Assembly: GCA_028875335.1 (NCBI GenBank)
Contig: JAPPEF010000191.1
Coordinates: 1 to 5,138, forward strand
Length of the DNA stretch: 5,138 nt
Source of the DNA: Gemmatimonadota bacterium
Lineage (GTDB): Bacteria > Latescibacterota > UBA2968 > UBA8231
Reading direction: 5' to 3'
Below are positions 1 to 5,138 of this stretch, in pieces. Both the position numbers and the translations under genes were made by a program. Every line of letters starts with the position of its first letter. The first letter of the stretch is position 1. The notes under the pieces were generated by a model. The model did not search any database. It was given only the letters and a program-made list of their open reading frames with translations, and was not told where the DNA came from.

Positions 1-245
1 CGATCATGCTCATCCACCACACGGACTGCGGCATGCTGACGTTCCGCGACGACGATGTGAAGGACGCGATCGCGGCCGATACCGGCATCCGCCCGGCCTT
101 CGCCCTAGAGGCGTTCGGCGATCTTGAGGAGGACGTACGGCAGTCGATCGCCCGCATTCAGGCCAGCCCGTTCATCCCGAACAAGGACGACGTGCGAGGG
201 TTCGTCTATGACTGCGCTACCGGAAGGCTGAACGAGGTTACCTGA
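1..245 (+). CDS. Beta-class carbonic anhydrase, C-terminal part (5' end outside window)
   Basis: This is the C-terminal ~80 residues of a beta-carbonic anhydrase, the zinc enzyme that interconverts CO2 and bicarbonate in the cytoplasm. The frame is open to the left edge (first full codon at 3), and the Met at 6 lies inside the conserved core, so it is not the real start. The sequence HHTDCGM near the left edge holds the family HxxC zinc-binding pair (His codon 18-20, Cys codon 27-29); the partner CxDxR motif would lie upstream of the window. Further family marks are FGDLEEDVRQS, the SPFIP segment and the C-terminal strand VRGFVYDCATGRLNEV, where the protein normally ends, so the 3' end looks intact. 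Family recognition is from memory of conserved motifs. G+C is about 63%, much higher than the small genes that follow. The full length and the rest of the active site cannot be judged. Confidence 0.9.
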   Translation, partial: IMLIHHTDCGMLTFRDDDVKDAIAADTGIRPAFALEAFGDLEEDVRQSIARIQASPFIPNKDDVRGFVYDCATGRLNEVT

Positions 246-251
246 TCCCGA

Positions 252-290
252 GCCGAGAGCACCGCAGCCATGCGGCGCAGGTGCCTCGGC
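252..290 (+). repeat. GC-rich inverted repeat just after the carbonic anhydrase stop
   Basis: Seven bases after the TGA, GCCGAG (252-257) pairs with CTCGGC (285-290). After a single bulged A (258) the stem continues with GCACC (259-263) against GGTGC (280-284). This gives an 11-bp stem with a 16-base loop. An alternative inner hairpin CCGCA-GCCA-TGCGG (262-275) is also perfect. The position suggests a transcription end or an mRNA-stabilising structure for the carbonic anhydrase. No T-run follows, so it is not a classical intrinsic terminator. Confidence 0.4.
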
Positions 291-371
291 ACGCTTCGCG
301 GCGACACCTCATTAATCGGACGGGAAATCTTCATATCCTTGGGAAGAGGAATACAGCAAATAAGGATTGAA

Positions 372-641
372 ATGCCTGAAATTTCCCGATTTTTCGGCAT
401 CATAATACGAATGTATGCTGAGCCTCATGCACCTCATCACCGACCTCACCTTCACGCTTATTACCAAGAAGACGTTGGTGTATATGCCATTGATACCATT
501 GAACTGATTGCGGGACAACTTTCCCGGCGACAGCAGCGTTTGGTTGAGGCTTGGATGGAGTTACACCATGAAGAGTTACTGGCAGATTGGGAACGGTTAC
601 AATCAGGTCAAGCACCTTTCAAAATCGACCCTCTTCAATAA
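372..641 (+). CDS. DUF4160-family small protein
   Basis: This 89-residue protein matches the DUF4160 family, whose biochemical function is unknown. The open frame extends upstream to 270, but family proteins begin with MP-I-RF-G. I therefore take the ATG at 372 (MPEISRFFGIIIRMY), preceded by a weak AAGGA at 362-366. Visible family marks are the N-terminal strand ending in MYAEPH (14-19), a His-rich stretch with PHLHAYY (25-31), a second strand (35-47), and the C-terminal helix LVEAWMELHHEELLADWERL (57-76), with the usual W and EL...W spacing. There is no signal peptide or membrane segment. The DUF2442 gene begins 11 bp after the stop, with its Shine-Dalgarno abutting this stop codon, so the two are co-translated. 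Composition is AT-rich compared with the flanking carbonic anhydrase. Such DUF4160-DUF2442 pairs recur in bacteria. A toxin-antitoxin-like role is a guess. Confidence 0.85.
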   Translation: MPEISRFFGIIIRMYAEPHAPHHRPHLHAYYQEDVGVYAIDTIELIAGQLSRRQQRLVEAWMELHHEELLADWERLQSGQAPFKIDPLQ

Positions 642-646
642 AGGAG
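641..646 (+). promoter_or_regulatory. Ribosome binding site deciding the DUF2442 start
   Basis: AAGGAG shares its first base with the TAA stop of the DUF4160 gene and lies 6 bases before the ATG at 653. It rejects the in-frame ATG at 587, which sits within the DUF4160 gene and has no such site, and it ties translation of the two genes together. Confidence 0.75.
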
Positions 647-652
647 ATCGAC

Positions 653-955
653 ATGCGTCATCCCATCTACCGAGTGATCTCTTTTGAAATACAAGCACCC
701 TATACACTTCGAGTTTATTTTGACGATGATACGGAACAGACTATCGATTTCCAAGCCATATTGGAAGGTGAACTATTCGGTCCACTTCGCGATGTATCCT
801 TATTCAATCAAGTTCGGATTGATCCTGAGGTCCATACTCTGGTATGGCCGAATGGGGCTGATTTTGATCCAGCCACTTTACATGATTGGCCTGAGTACCT
901 TCCTGAACTTGAGCGCTTGGGCAAGCGTTGGTCTCTCATTGAGACGGAGGAGTAA
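653..955 (+). CDS. DUF2442-family small protein
   Basis: This is a 100-residue protein of the DUF2442 family. The start at 653 is set by the AAGGAG six bases upstream, although the frame is open further. The N-terminal half is a beta-hairpin region (VISFEIQAPYTLRVYFDDDT, about 8-27). The family signature follows: G-ELFGPLRD (39-47), LFNQVRIDPEVHTLVWPNG (50-68) and ADFDPATLHDW (69-79). After this comes a short charged tail. No DNA-binding helix-turn-helix is fused here; some family members (for example a structurally determined Nitrosomonas protein, from memory) do carry one. The protein is acidic and lacks export signals. It is coupled to the DUF4160 gene, and such pairing with a small partner makes an antitoxin or regulator role conceivable, but nothing in the sequence proves it. 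The AT-rich composition matches its partner, suggesting that the two moved together. Confidence 0.87.
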   Translation: MRHPIYRVISFEIQAPYTLRVYFDDDTEQTIDFQAILEGELFGPLRDVSLFNQVRIDPEVHTLVWPNGADFDPATLHDWPEYLPELERLGKRWSLIETEE

Positions 956-1015
956 CGCGGTTTGGCCGATACAGATAATGACTTTTGATGTCGGAATACG
1001 AGGAGTAAGTAGGTA

Positions 1016-1465
1016 ATGATAAGGACCATCACATCAGAGGACTTGAGAGATTGCGCGCGTCTATTCGTGAAAGTTTTCTCTGAATGGCCGTACGAGGAAT
1101 CGTGGAGTGCCACCCAAGCGCACCACTATCTCAGTCGATTCTGGAAGTTCGATCCCAAGCATTGCCTTCTCGTTCTCGAAAAAGATGATGTGATCGGAGC
1201 GATGTTCGGATACTGCTATCCCTGGCAAGACCGAATCAACTATTACATGCAAGAACTTTTTATCGAGTCTGATCAAAGGCGGTCCGGCCACGGACGAAGA
1301 CTGGTGCGTCATTTGCTCGACAAAATCGGGGAATCGAAAGTATCCATGTCCCTAATTGCCAATGAGGCGACGCCGGCAGCCGCGTTCTACGAGGAGCTTG
1401 GATTGCGGCAGCATAGATACTACAAGTTCTATTGTGGTACCGTGAAAACGGGCGTGGGATTTTGA
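1016..1465 (+). CDS. GNAT-family N-acetyltransferase
   Basis: This 149-residue protein has the full-length plan of a single-domain GCN5-related acetyltransferase, which transfers acetyl from acetyl-CoA to an amine. In order: N-terminal strand and helix RTITSEDLRDCARLFVKVF (3-21), central strands HCLLVLEKDDVIGAMFGYCY (49-68), then strand YYMQELFIESD (76-86). The acetyl-CoA pyrophosphate loop is RRSGHG (88-93), matching the motif A form R/Q-x-x-G-x-G/A, followed by helix RRLVRHLLDKIG. Motif B is NEATPAAAFYEELGL (116-130), the usual N...A..FYe.lG pattern, and the protein ends with the strand YYKFYCG. The start is supported by AGGAG at 1001-1005. It lies 60 bp after the DUF2442 stop, on the same strand, so it may be cotranscribed with that pair. 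The acceptor substrate cannot be read from the sequence; the overall look recalls small aminoglycoside-acetyltransferase-like members, but resistance is not shown. Its 3' end faces the cupin gene, with 6 bp between stops and no terminator there. Confidence 0.9.
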   Translation: MIRTITSEDLRDCARLFVKVFSEWPYEESWSATQAHHYLSRFWKFDPKHCLLVLEKDDVIGAMFGYCYPWQDRINYYMQELFIESDQRRSGHGRRLVRHLLDKIGESKVSMSLIANEATPAAAFYEELGLRQHRYYKFYCGTVKTGVGF

Positions 1466-1471
1466 GACGGC

Positions 1472-2125
1472 TCAGTATACCGCATCTACAGACCCCGCCC
1501 GAGGTGCCAATCCATTCCAGCCGTCCGCCACGGCGTTCGTTTGCTTGAAGAGCTGCAAAAGCGGTTCCCACATGGCCTCGCGCACGCGGTCGGCCGCTTC
1601 CATGTCGCCGGCCATTAGTGCCTGCTTGAGTTCGCGTCCCCGCTCTTCTTGGATTCGCGCGCCCTCCTGTGCTTGGGCCGCTAGGGTGCGCACCGCATCG
1701 ATGTGGCCAGCGATCAACTCGGCCACCGGCGTGGTCGAATCCGTCTCGGTATTGTAATCGCTCGACGGCCTGAAGTTGGGCGGCTGGCGCTCGCCCTTAT
1801 CGTCGTAAAACGTATGCGTCGGTTGGATGTGCGGCGTCACCGAGAGGTACATGTAGACTGGCTCGTCGCCGATGACTCGCACCGAGTGCGGCTCGTCAGT
1901 TAGGGCGTAGCACATTTGCCCCGGTCCAACTTCTTTCACCTCGCCGTTGATTTTGAACTCCACCCGACCCGATAGAATGATGAAGATCTCGTCGCCCAAG
2001 TCGTGCGTGTGCCAGGCGTCGAGCGAGCCTGTGCCTGGCTCCAAACGGCAGAAGCGGGCGCGGATCTGCGGCCGCACCAGAATATTGCGGATATCCCGGC
2101 GACAATCGTACACTTCAAATCCCAT
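1472..2125 (-). CDS. Single-domain cupin protein with helical C-terminal extension
   Basis: This 217-residue protein begins at the ATG at 2125 (MGFEVYDCRRD), set by a strong AAGGAGG at the right distance; an upstream in-frame Met at 2179 is rejected. Residues about 14-100 form a cupin beta-barrel. Motif 1 is exact, G(X5)HxH(X4)E(X6)G, with G33, H39, H41, E46 and G53. Motif 2 holds PGQMCYALTDEPHSV, with H80. All four usual metal ligands (H39, H41, E46, H80) are therefore present and a divalent metal site is expected. After a Pro-rich linker (about 99-122), residues 133-205 are predominantly helical and charged (QAQEGARIQEERGRELKQAL, 151-170), followed by a Trp-containing tail. I do not recognise this part. 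No signal peptide is visible. The gene is divergent from the PhyH gene. Small cupins can be isomerases, dioxygenases or sensors, so the reaction is open. Confidence 0.88.
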   Translation of the reverse strand: MGFEVYDCRRDIRNILVRPQIRARFCRLEPGTGSLDAWHTHDLGDEIFIILSGRVEFKINGEVKEVGPGQMCYALTDEPHSVRVIGDEPVYMYLSVTPHIQPTHTFYDDKGERQPPNFRPSSDYNTETDSTTPVAELIAGHIDAVRTLAAQAQEGARIQEERGRELKQALMAGDMEAADRVREAMWEPLLQLFKQTNAVADGWNGLAPRAGSVDAVY

Positions 2126-2283
2126 GGCGTTTTCCTCCTTGAAAGGCAAGAGCGGATTCACTACCTTGCGCCGGCACAATCTAATGCCCGCTATACGCTG
2201 AGCAAAGGCCCGCCGGTGAAGCAGCGCTACTTCTTCGATTTGACCGATTATTTAGACCTTGAGAGCGTCTTAGGAAATGGCTG
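2126..2283. promoter_or_regulatory. Divergent intergenic region between cupin and PhyH genes
   Basis: These 158 bp separate two genes transcribed away from each other, so promoters for both directions are expected here. I could not identify a convincing -35/-10 pair on either strand and saw no clear palindromic operator. The right-hand part (2216-2284) is occupied by a short PhyH-like reading frame listed separately. AGGA at 2272-2275 is a plausible ribosome binding site for the PhyH gene at 2284 (8-base spacer). Confidence 0.35.
2134..2140 (-). promoter_or_regulatory. Strong Shine-Dalgarno of the cupin gene
   Basis: On the minus strand AAGGAGG is followed by an 8-base spacer and the ATG at 2125. 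It is the strongest ribosome binding site in the window and it fixes the cupin start at MGFEVYD rather than at the upstream Met at 2179. Confidence 0.8.
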
Positions 2284-2284
2284 A
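2216..2284 (+). pseudogene. Short frame resembling the N-terminus of a PhyH-family protein (probable remnant)
   Basis: A GTG at 2216 opens a 22-codon frame reading (M)KQRYFFDLTDYLDLESVL followed by GNG and TGA. The pattern RYFFDLTxYLxLExVL resembles, from memory, the first helix and strand of phytanoyl-CoA dioxygenase-family proteins (FxxxGYLVLENVL). The frame then stops, and its TGA overlaps the ATG of the real PhyH gene as TGATG. The frame is also open leftward without the resemblance continuing. It could be the leftover 5' end of a lost paralogue, a leader peptide coupling translation to the PhyH gene, or chance. The downstream gene has its own complete N-terminus (ITDEQLAHFERNGFFLIPNP), so this is not simply its frameshifted beginning. 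Similarity over about 18 residues is thin evidence. Confidence 0.4.
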
Positions 2285-3060
2285 TGGACGGACCCTTCAA
2301 CATCACCGATGAACAGCTCGCCCACTTCGAGCGCAATGGGTTCTTCCTGATCCCCAACCCCGTCGGTGCCGAGGACATGCGCCAGATCGACTTCCGGCAG
2401 CAGGAGGTCGAGCCGGAGTGGGAGCGCACCGAGTTCCCCGAAGGCTGCAATCGACTGGCCTGCCAGTTCCTGATGATCGGCGAACCGCTGCTGCAGATGG
2501 TGGAACATCCAGAGTTGGTCGAAGCGGCGCGGCGGATTTTGGACGCCGAAGAGGTACACGTGGGTGCCTGCGGCATCGGCGACGCCTCGAAGATTGTCAG
2601 CGCCGATGGCCGACCGCAGCGGCAGGTCCACTGGCACGTGGACGGCGGGCCAGAAGTGAAGCAGGTCTCCTTCCGCACCGCCCTCGATCGCCACGACGCC
2701 AGCAACGCACCGCTGCGGGTGCTGCCCGGCAGCCAGCACCGTCTCCGCGCGGAGGTAGAGGCTGAATTGCTGCAGCTCGAACTGGCTACAGGTACCCACG
2801 ACGAGATGCCGACGGACTGCTTCGCCCGCCATCCTAGCGAGGTAGAGGTCGTCCTCGACCCTCGATGGACTTTGGTGTGGACGCCTTCGTGCTGGCACGC
2901 CACTGGGGTGAAGACGGCCGCCGGTCCGCGACGCGCCATGGGCTGGAACTACTTCCCGCTGGGCGGCCGCAAGCGCGACTTAGCAGCGCTGAAGCACCTG
3001 CATCCAGACTGGCCGGACTGGCCCGAGGCGCGTCGGCGTCTTTGGGGTCTGGTCGATTGA
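2284..3060 (+). CDS. Phytanoyl-CoA dioxygenase (PhyH) family Fe(II)/2-oxoglutarate oxygenase
   Basis: This 258-residue cytoplasmic enzyme is of the PhyH family, which couples 2-oxoglutarate decarboxylation to oxidation, usually hydroxylation, of a small molecule. The start at 2284 is the only ATG after an in-frame stop at 2260-2262 and has AGGA 8 bases upstream. The N-terminus (DEQLAHFERNGFFLIPNPV, about 9-27) is the typical opening helix and strand. The iron-binding triad is visible: HVD at 118-120 (H118, D120) and distal His H205 in the CWHATG segment. R216 or R217, 11-12 residues later, is placed to bind the 2-oxoglutarate carboxylate. The family loop NAPLRVLPGSQHR lies at 141-153. Active-site completeness suggests a working enzyme. 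The C-terminus is rich in Trp, Pro and Arg (HPDWPDWPEARRRLWG, 240-255). The opine dehydrogenase follows after 27 bp, so the two are probably one operon. Substrate is unknown: the family covers lipids, ectoine, halogenation and natural-product steps. Confidence 0.92.
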   Translation: MDGPFNITDEQLAHFERNGFFLIPNPVGAEDMRQIDFRQQEVEPEWERTEFPEGCNRLACQFLMIGEPLLQMVEHPELVEAARRILDAEEVHVGACGIGDASKIVSADGRPQRQVHWHVDGGPEVKQVSFRTALDRHDASNAPLRVLPGSQHRLRAEVEAELLQLELATGTHDEMPTDCFARHPSEVEVVLDPRWTLVWTPSCWHATGVKTAAGPRRAMGWNYFPLGGRKRDLAALKHLHPDWPDWPEARRRLWGLVD

Positions 3061-3087
3061 CTCAGGAACCAAAAAAAGGATACTTCC

Positions 3088-4182
3088 ATGTCCGAACACA
3101 TTACCATCCTCGGCGGCGGCAATACGGCTTTTGCCACGGCTGCAAATCTGACCCTGAAAGGTTTTGCTATTACGCTTTGCGAATTGCCAGAATTTGGGTA
3201 CACGCTCGATCCGGTGCGCGACCAAGGCGTGATTCATTTGGTGGGGGTCGAAGAGGTGGGGGCGGCAAAAATTCACTGCATGACCACGGATATTGAAGCG
3301 GCTCTAAATGCGTCTGACTTGATCCTGTTAATCGTGCCGGCGTATGCCCACAAACCATTTGCCATTGCCTGCGCCCCCCATCTCAGGCCCGAACACATGG
3401 TTGTGCTGATGCCGGGCACATTGGGCGCATTGGAATGGGCGACGCTATTGCGCGACCAAGGAGTAACAGACCTCGCGCTTGCGGAGGTGGATACCGCGCC
3501 TTATGTGTGTCGGAAAACAGCGCCGGATACCGCGACGATTTGGGGTACCGTGACGGGCTTGGGCTTGGGGGTGTTGCCAGCGACAGCAACAGATCGCGTG
3601 CGCGCTCGGCTGTCGCCGCTGTTCCCGGGCATTCAGACCTATCCCACTGCGATGGCCTGTGGTTTGTCGGCGATGAATCCGGTCGTGCATCCTGCGGGTG
3701 TGTTGATGAACGCAGGACGAATCGAATATTCGCACGGTGAGTTCTATTTCTACGAAGAAGGGGTATCCCCGTCGGTGGCAAAGACGATCATGGCCGTGGA
3801 TGCAGAGCGGAGGGCCATCGCAACAGCTTTGGGTTACGATCTCATAGCAGCCGATGAAGCGTTTTACCGCGCGGGTTTTGGCCCTCGGGGGGATTTGTGG
3901 GCAACGATTAATGGCAGCCGAATGCTCACGCAACTCAAAGCGCCTGGGTCGCTCGAGAGCCGTTGGCTCAGCGAGGATATTCCATACGGTCTTTCAACTT
4001 GGCACGATGTGGGCGCGCAATACGGCGTGGACGCGCCTTTGATGCGCGGGTTGGTGGATATCGGGTCCGTGGTGATGGGGGCTGATGGGTGGGCCACGGG
4101 GCGGAGTGTGCGCGAATTGGGCATTGAGGGCATGGACTTGGATACCTTAAATGCGTTTTTGCAAACGGGTTCTGCACCGTGA
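3088..4182 (+). CDS. NAD(P)-dependent opine dehydrogenase family (octopine/nopaline type)
   Basis: This 364-residue protein has the two-domain plan of octopine/nopaline-type dehydrogenases, which reductively join an amino acid to an alpha-keto acid or run the reverse oxidation. The start has AAAGGA at 3075-3080, 7 bases upstream. The N-terminal Rossmann domain begins HITILGGGNTAFATAANL (4-21) with the GxGxxA dinucleotide loop (G9, G11, A14). IVPAYAHKPFA (82-92) and VVLMPGTLGALEW (105-117) are further conserved nucleotide-domain segments. The C-terminal helical domain carries NPVVHPAGVLMNAGRIE (197-213), whose H201 lies where the family has its catalytic His, and RWLSEDIPYGLSTWHDVG (292-309), a characteristic block. 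No signal peptide is present. The length is normal for the family. No nicotianamine-synthase-like or racemase gene, as in staphylopine-type metallophore clusters, is visible in this window, so a metallophore role is unsupported; the amino and keto substrates are unknown. Confidence 0.9.
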   Translation: MSEHITILGGGNTAFATAANLTLKGFAITLCELPEFGYTLDPVRDQGVIHLVGVEEVGAAKIHCMTTDIEAALNASDLILLIVPAYAHKPFAIACAPHLRPEHMVVLMPGTLGALEWATLLRDQGVTDLALAEVDTAPYVCRKTAPDTATIWGTVTGLGLGVLPATATDRVRARLSPLFPGIQTYPTAMACGLSAMNPVVHPAGVLMNAGRIEYSHGEFYFYEEGVSPSVAKTIMAVDAERRAIATALGYDLIAADEAFYRAGFGPRGDLWATINGSRMLTQLKAPGSLESRWLSEDIPYGLSTWHDVGAQYGVDAPLMRGLVDIGSVVMGADGWATGRSVRELGIEGMDLDTLNAFLQTGSAP

Positions 4183-5138
4183 AAAATCAATTCCCAATCC
4201 GTTTGATCTCTGGTTTTCTAGCCGTTCTCGTCGTCTGTGCTAGCTGCGGAACTGAGCAGCGCTACTCGCCCCAAGAGCTGGAAGCGGCGAAGGCGAAGTT
4301 GAGGGCACACAATCGGCTGTGGACGTTCCAGGCAGGAGCCATATTCGGCCAAGAGTGGATGAGCCGCGCGCCTGAAGACGCCGAGTTGCGGGCGCTCTAC
4401 GCGCGTCAGTTGTACGGACAATTGTACGGGCTCAGAGAGATCCAAGAGCACGCCGACGCAATCTTGGAACGGGAGCCGGATAACCCGTGGGGGCTCTACG
4501 CCCAAGCACTCGCGTTTCTGGCGGATCGGAAGTACTCCGAGGCAGCCGAGTCTAGCCTGCGCGCTTGGGAGTTGCTGCCCCAGCCGGAGTTCGCTGCGAC
4601 GCACCTTCTGGCGCTTCGCCCCAGAAAAGTAGAGGAGGGGATGGCGTTTCTGGACTCCCTAGATGCGAAGACACTCCAGCATCCCGAGGTCCTCCATGCC
4701 CGCGCGGAACTCGAGTACTGGGCACAGTACGCACTGGAGGATCCCACCTATGTGGACACGAGCCTCGCTACCTTGGCCACGCTGCGAGCGCGCTGGCCCG
4801 ACCACGTCAGCGGCTACTTTCGGGCTGCGGAACAGTTCTACCGATCCAACAAGCCGCAGGAGGCGCTCTCGCTGATCGAAGAGGCCACTCGCCTCTCACC
4901 GGGCTCTGCCGAAGTGCGCTATTGGCACTGGAATATCCTCAACAGGGAGGATCTGCTCCTCACCGACGAGCGACACACTGCTATCGAGGCCAGCATCGCC
5001 GAGTACCGGAAGGCGGCCCCGGAGACCATACGCGGCCTAGCCCTACTCACCACGACCTATCGGAACGTACTGGAGGACGAAGAGAAGGCGGCGGAGTTTG
5101 AGGCGAAGTTGATGGCACTGGCTCCCGCGAGTCGCCAT
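4179..5138 (+). CDS. TPR-containing lipoprotein (3' end outside window)
   Basis: A reading frame with GTG start at 4179 overlaps the dehydrogenase TGA (GTGA, 4179-4182) and stays open to the window end (320 codons). It begins KNQFPIRLI then a hydrophobic stretch SGFLAVLVVCAS (11-22) and Cys23, a lipoprotein signal peptide. The lipobox is C-A-S-C: Ala-Ser before Cys is typical, while Cys at -3 is unusual. After Cys23 come Gly, Thr and Glu, compatible with a lipid-anchored protein. The rest is helical with TPR-like repeats, best seen at WGLYAQALAFLADRKYSEAA through WELLPQ (104-135) and YFRAAEQFYRSNKPQEALSL through LSPGS (213-243). Tetratricopeptide repeats bind proteins, so an envelope scaffold role is likely, but no specific partner can be named. 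Its position suggests it is the third gene of the PhyH-dehydrogenase operon. The GTG has only a weak upstream Shine-Dalgarno, so expression probably depends on coupling. Confidence 0.78.
   Translation, partial: MKNQFPIRLISGFLAVLVVCASCGTEQRYSPQELEAAKAKLRAHNRLWTFQAGAIFGQEWMSRAPEDAELRALYARQLYGQLYGLREIQEHADAILEREPDNPWGLYAQALAFLADRKYSEAAESSLRAWELLPQPEFAATHLLALRPRKVEEGMAFLDSLDAKTLQHPEVLHARAELEYWAQYALEDPTYVDTSLATLATLRARWPDHVSGYFRAAEQFYRSNKPQEALSLIEEATRLSPGSAEVRYWHWNILNREDLLLTDERHTAIEASIAEYRKAAPETIRGLALLTTTYRNVLEDEEKAAEFEAKLMALAPASRH

Noticed and set aside
339..366. Possible promoter TTGGGA-16 bp-TAAGGA upstream of the DUF4160 gene
   Set aside because: The -10 match is poor and would place the transcription start at or after the ATG at 372.
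270..371. N-terminal extension of the DUF4160 gene from an ATG at 270
   Set aside because: DUF4160 proteins begin at MP-I-RF; the extra 34 residues are Arg-rich, have no family match and overlap the inverted repeat.
684..1016. 110-codon frame whose TAA overlaps the GNAT start (TAATG)
   Set aside because: Lies in the +1 frame over the DUF2442 gene, lacks a ribosome binding site and has no recognisable motif. The overlap with the GNAT start looks accidental.
2181..2939. Minus-strand 252-codon frame antisense to the PhyH gene (and a 216-codon one at 2248-2898)
   Set aside because: Low-complexity Ser/Arg-rich translation with no family resemblance; it overlaps a dioxygenase gene with complete active-site motifs. 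Long antisense frames are common in GC-rich genes.
3088..4182. Opine metallophore (staphylopine-like) biosynthesis
   Set aside because: Only the dehydrogenase is present; no nicotianamine-synthase-like enzyme, histidine racemase or metal transporter is visible in the window.
4565..5101. Plus-strand 178-codon frame in another phase
   Set aside because: Its Gly/Arg/Pro-rich translation looks like an out-of-frame reading, and it overlaps the TPR lipoprotein frame, which has a signal peptide and repeats.

Overview
This is a bacterial window of mixed composition carrying eight protein-coding genes (two cut by the window edges) and one short probable gene remnant. I see no rRNA, tRNA, CRISPR array or insertion sequence. 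The organism cannot be named from the sequence. A 2-oxoglutarate/Fe(II) dioxygenase of the phytanoyl-CoA family, a single-domain cupin, an opine-type dehydrogenase and a TPR lipoprotein fit a Gram-negative-type, GC-rich, environmental or uncultured lineage. Lineages such as sponge-associated or planctomycete-like bacteria, which carry many PhyH paralogues, are one possibility, but this is a weak inference.

Layout: (1) 1-245, the 3' end of a beta-class carbonic anhydrase (about 63% G+C by hand count), followed by a GC-rich inverted repeat at 252-290. (2) 372-955, a tight pair of small genes, DUF4160 then DUF2442, in distinctly AT-richer DNA (about 46% G+C over 361-960). It is followed at 1016-1465 by a GNAT acetyltransferase on the same strand. 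This block looks like an acquired accessory cassette. (3) 1472-2125, minus strand, a cupin protein with a helical C-terminal extension, convergent with the GNAT gene (6 bp between stop codons). (4) 2126-2283, the divergent intergenic region, whose right part carries a 22-codon frame resembling the first residues of a PhyH protein. Its stop overlaps the next start as TGATG. (5) 2284-3060, a PhyH-family dioxygenase, then 27 bp later (3088-4182) an octopine/nopaline-type opine dehydrogenase. (6) 4179-5138, a GTG-started lipoprotein with TPR-like repeats, overlapping the dehydrogenase stop by 4 bp (GTGA) and running off the window.

How they may work together: the PhyH, opine dehydrogenase and TPR lipoprotein genes are spaced as one transcription unit, with the cupin diverging from it. 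A dioxygenase and an opine-type dehydrogenase together suggest small-molecule oxidation and reduction on an amino-acid- or keto-acid-like substrate. That pathway assignment is inference from neighbourhood and family only. The DUF4160/DUF2442 pair is a recurrent small-gene pair of unknown function and may be toxin-antitoxin-like.
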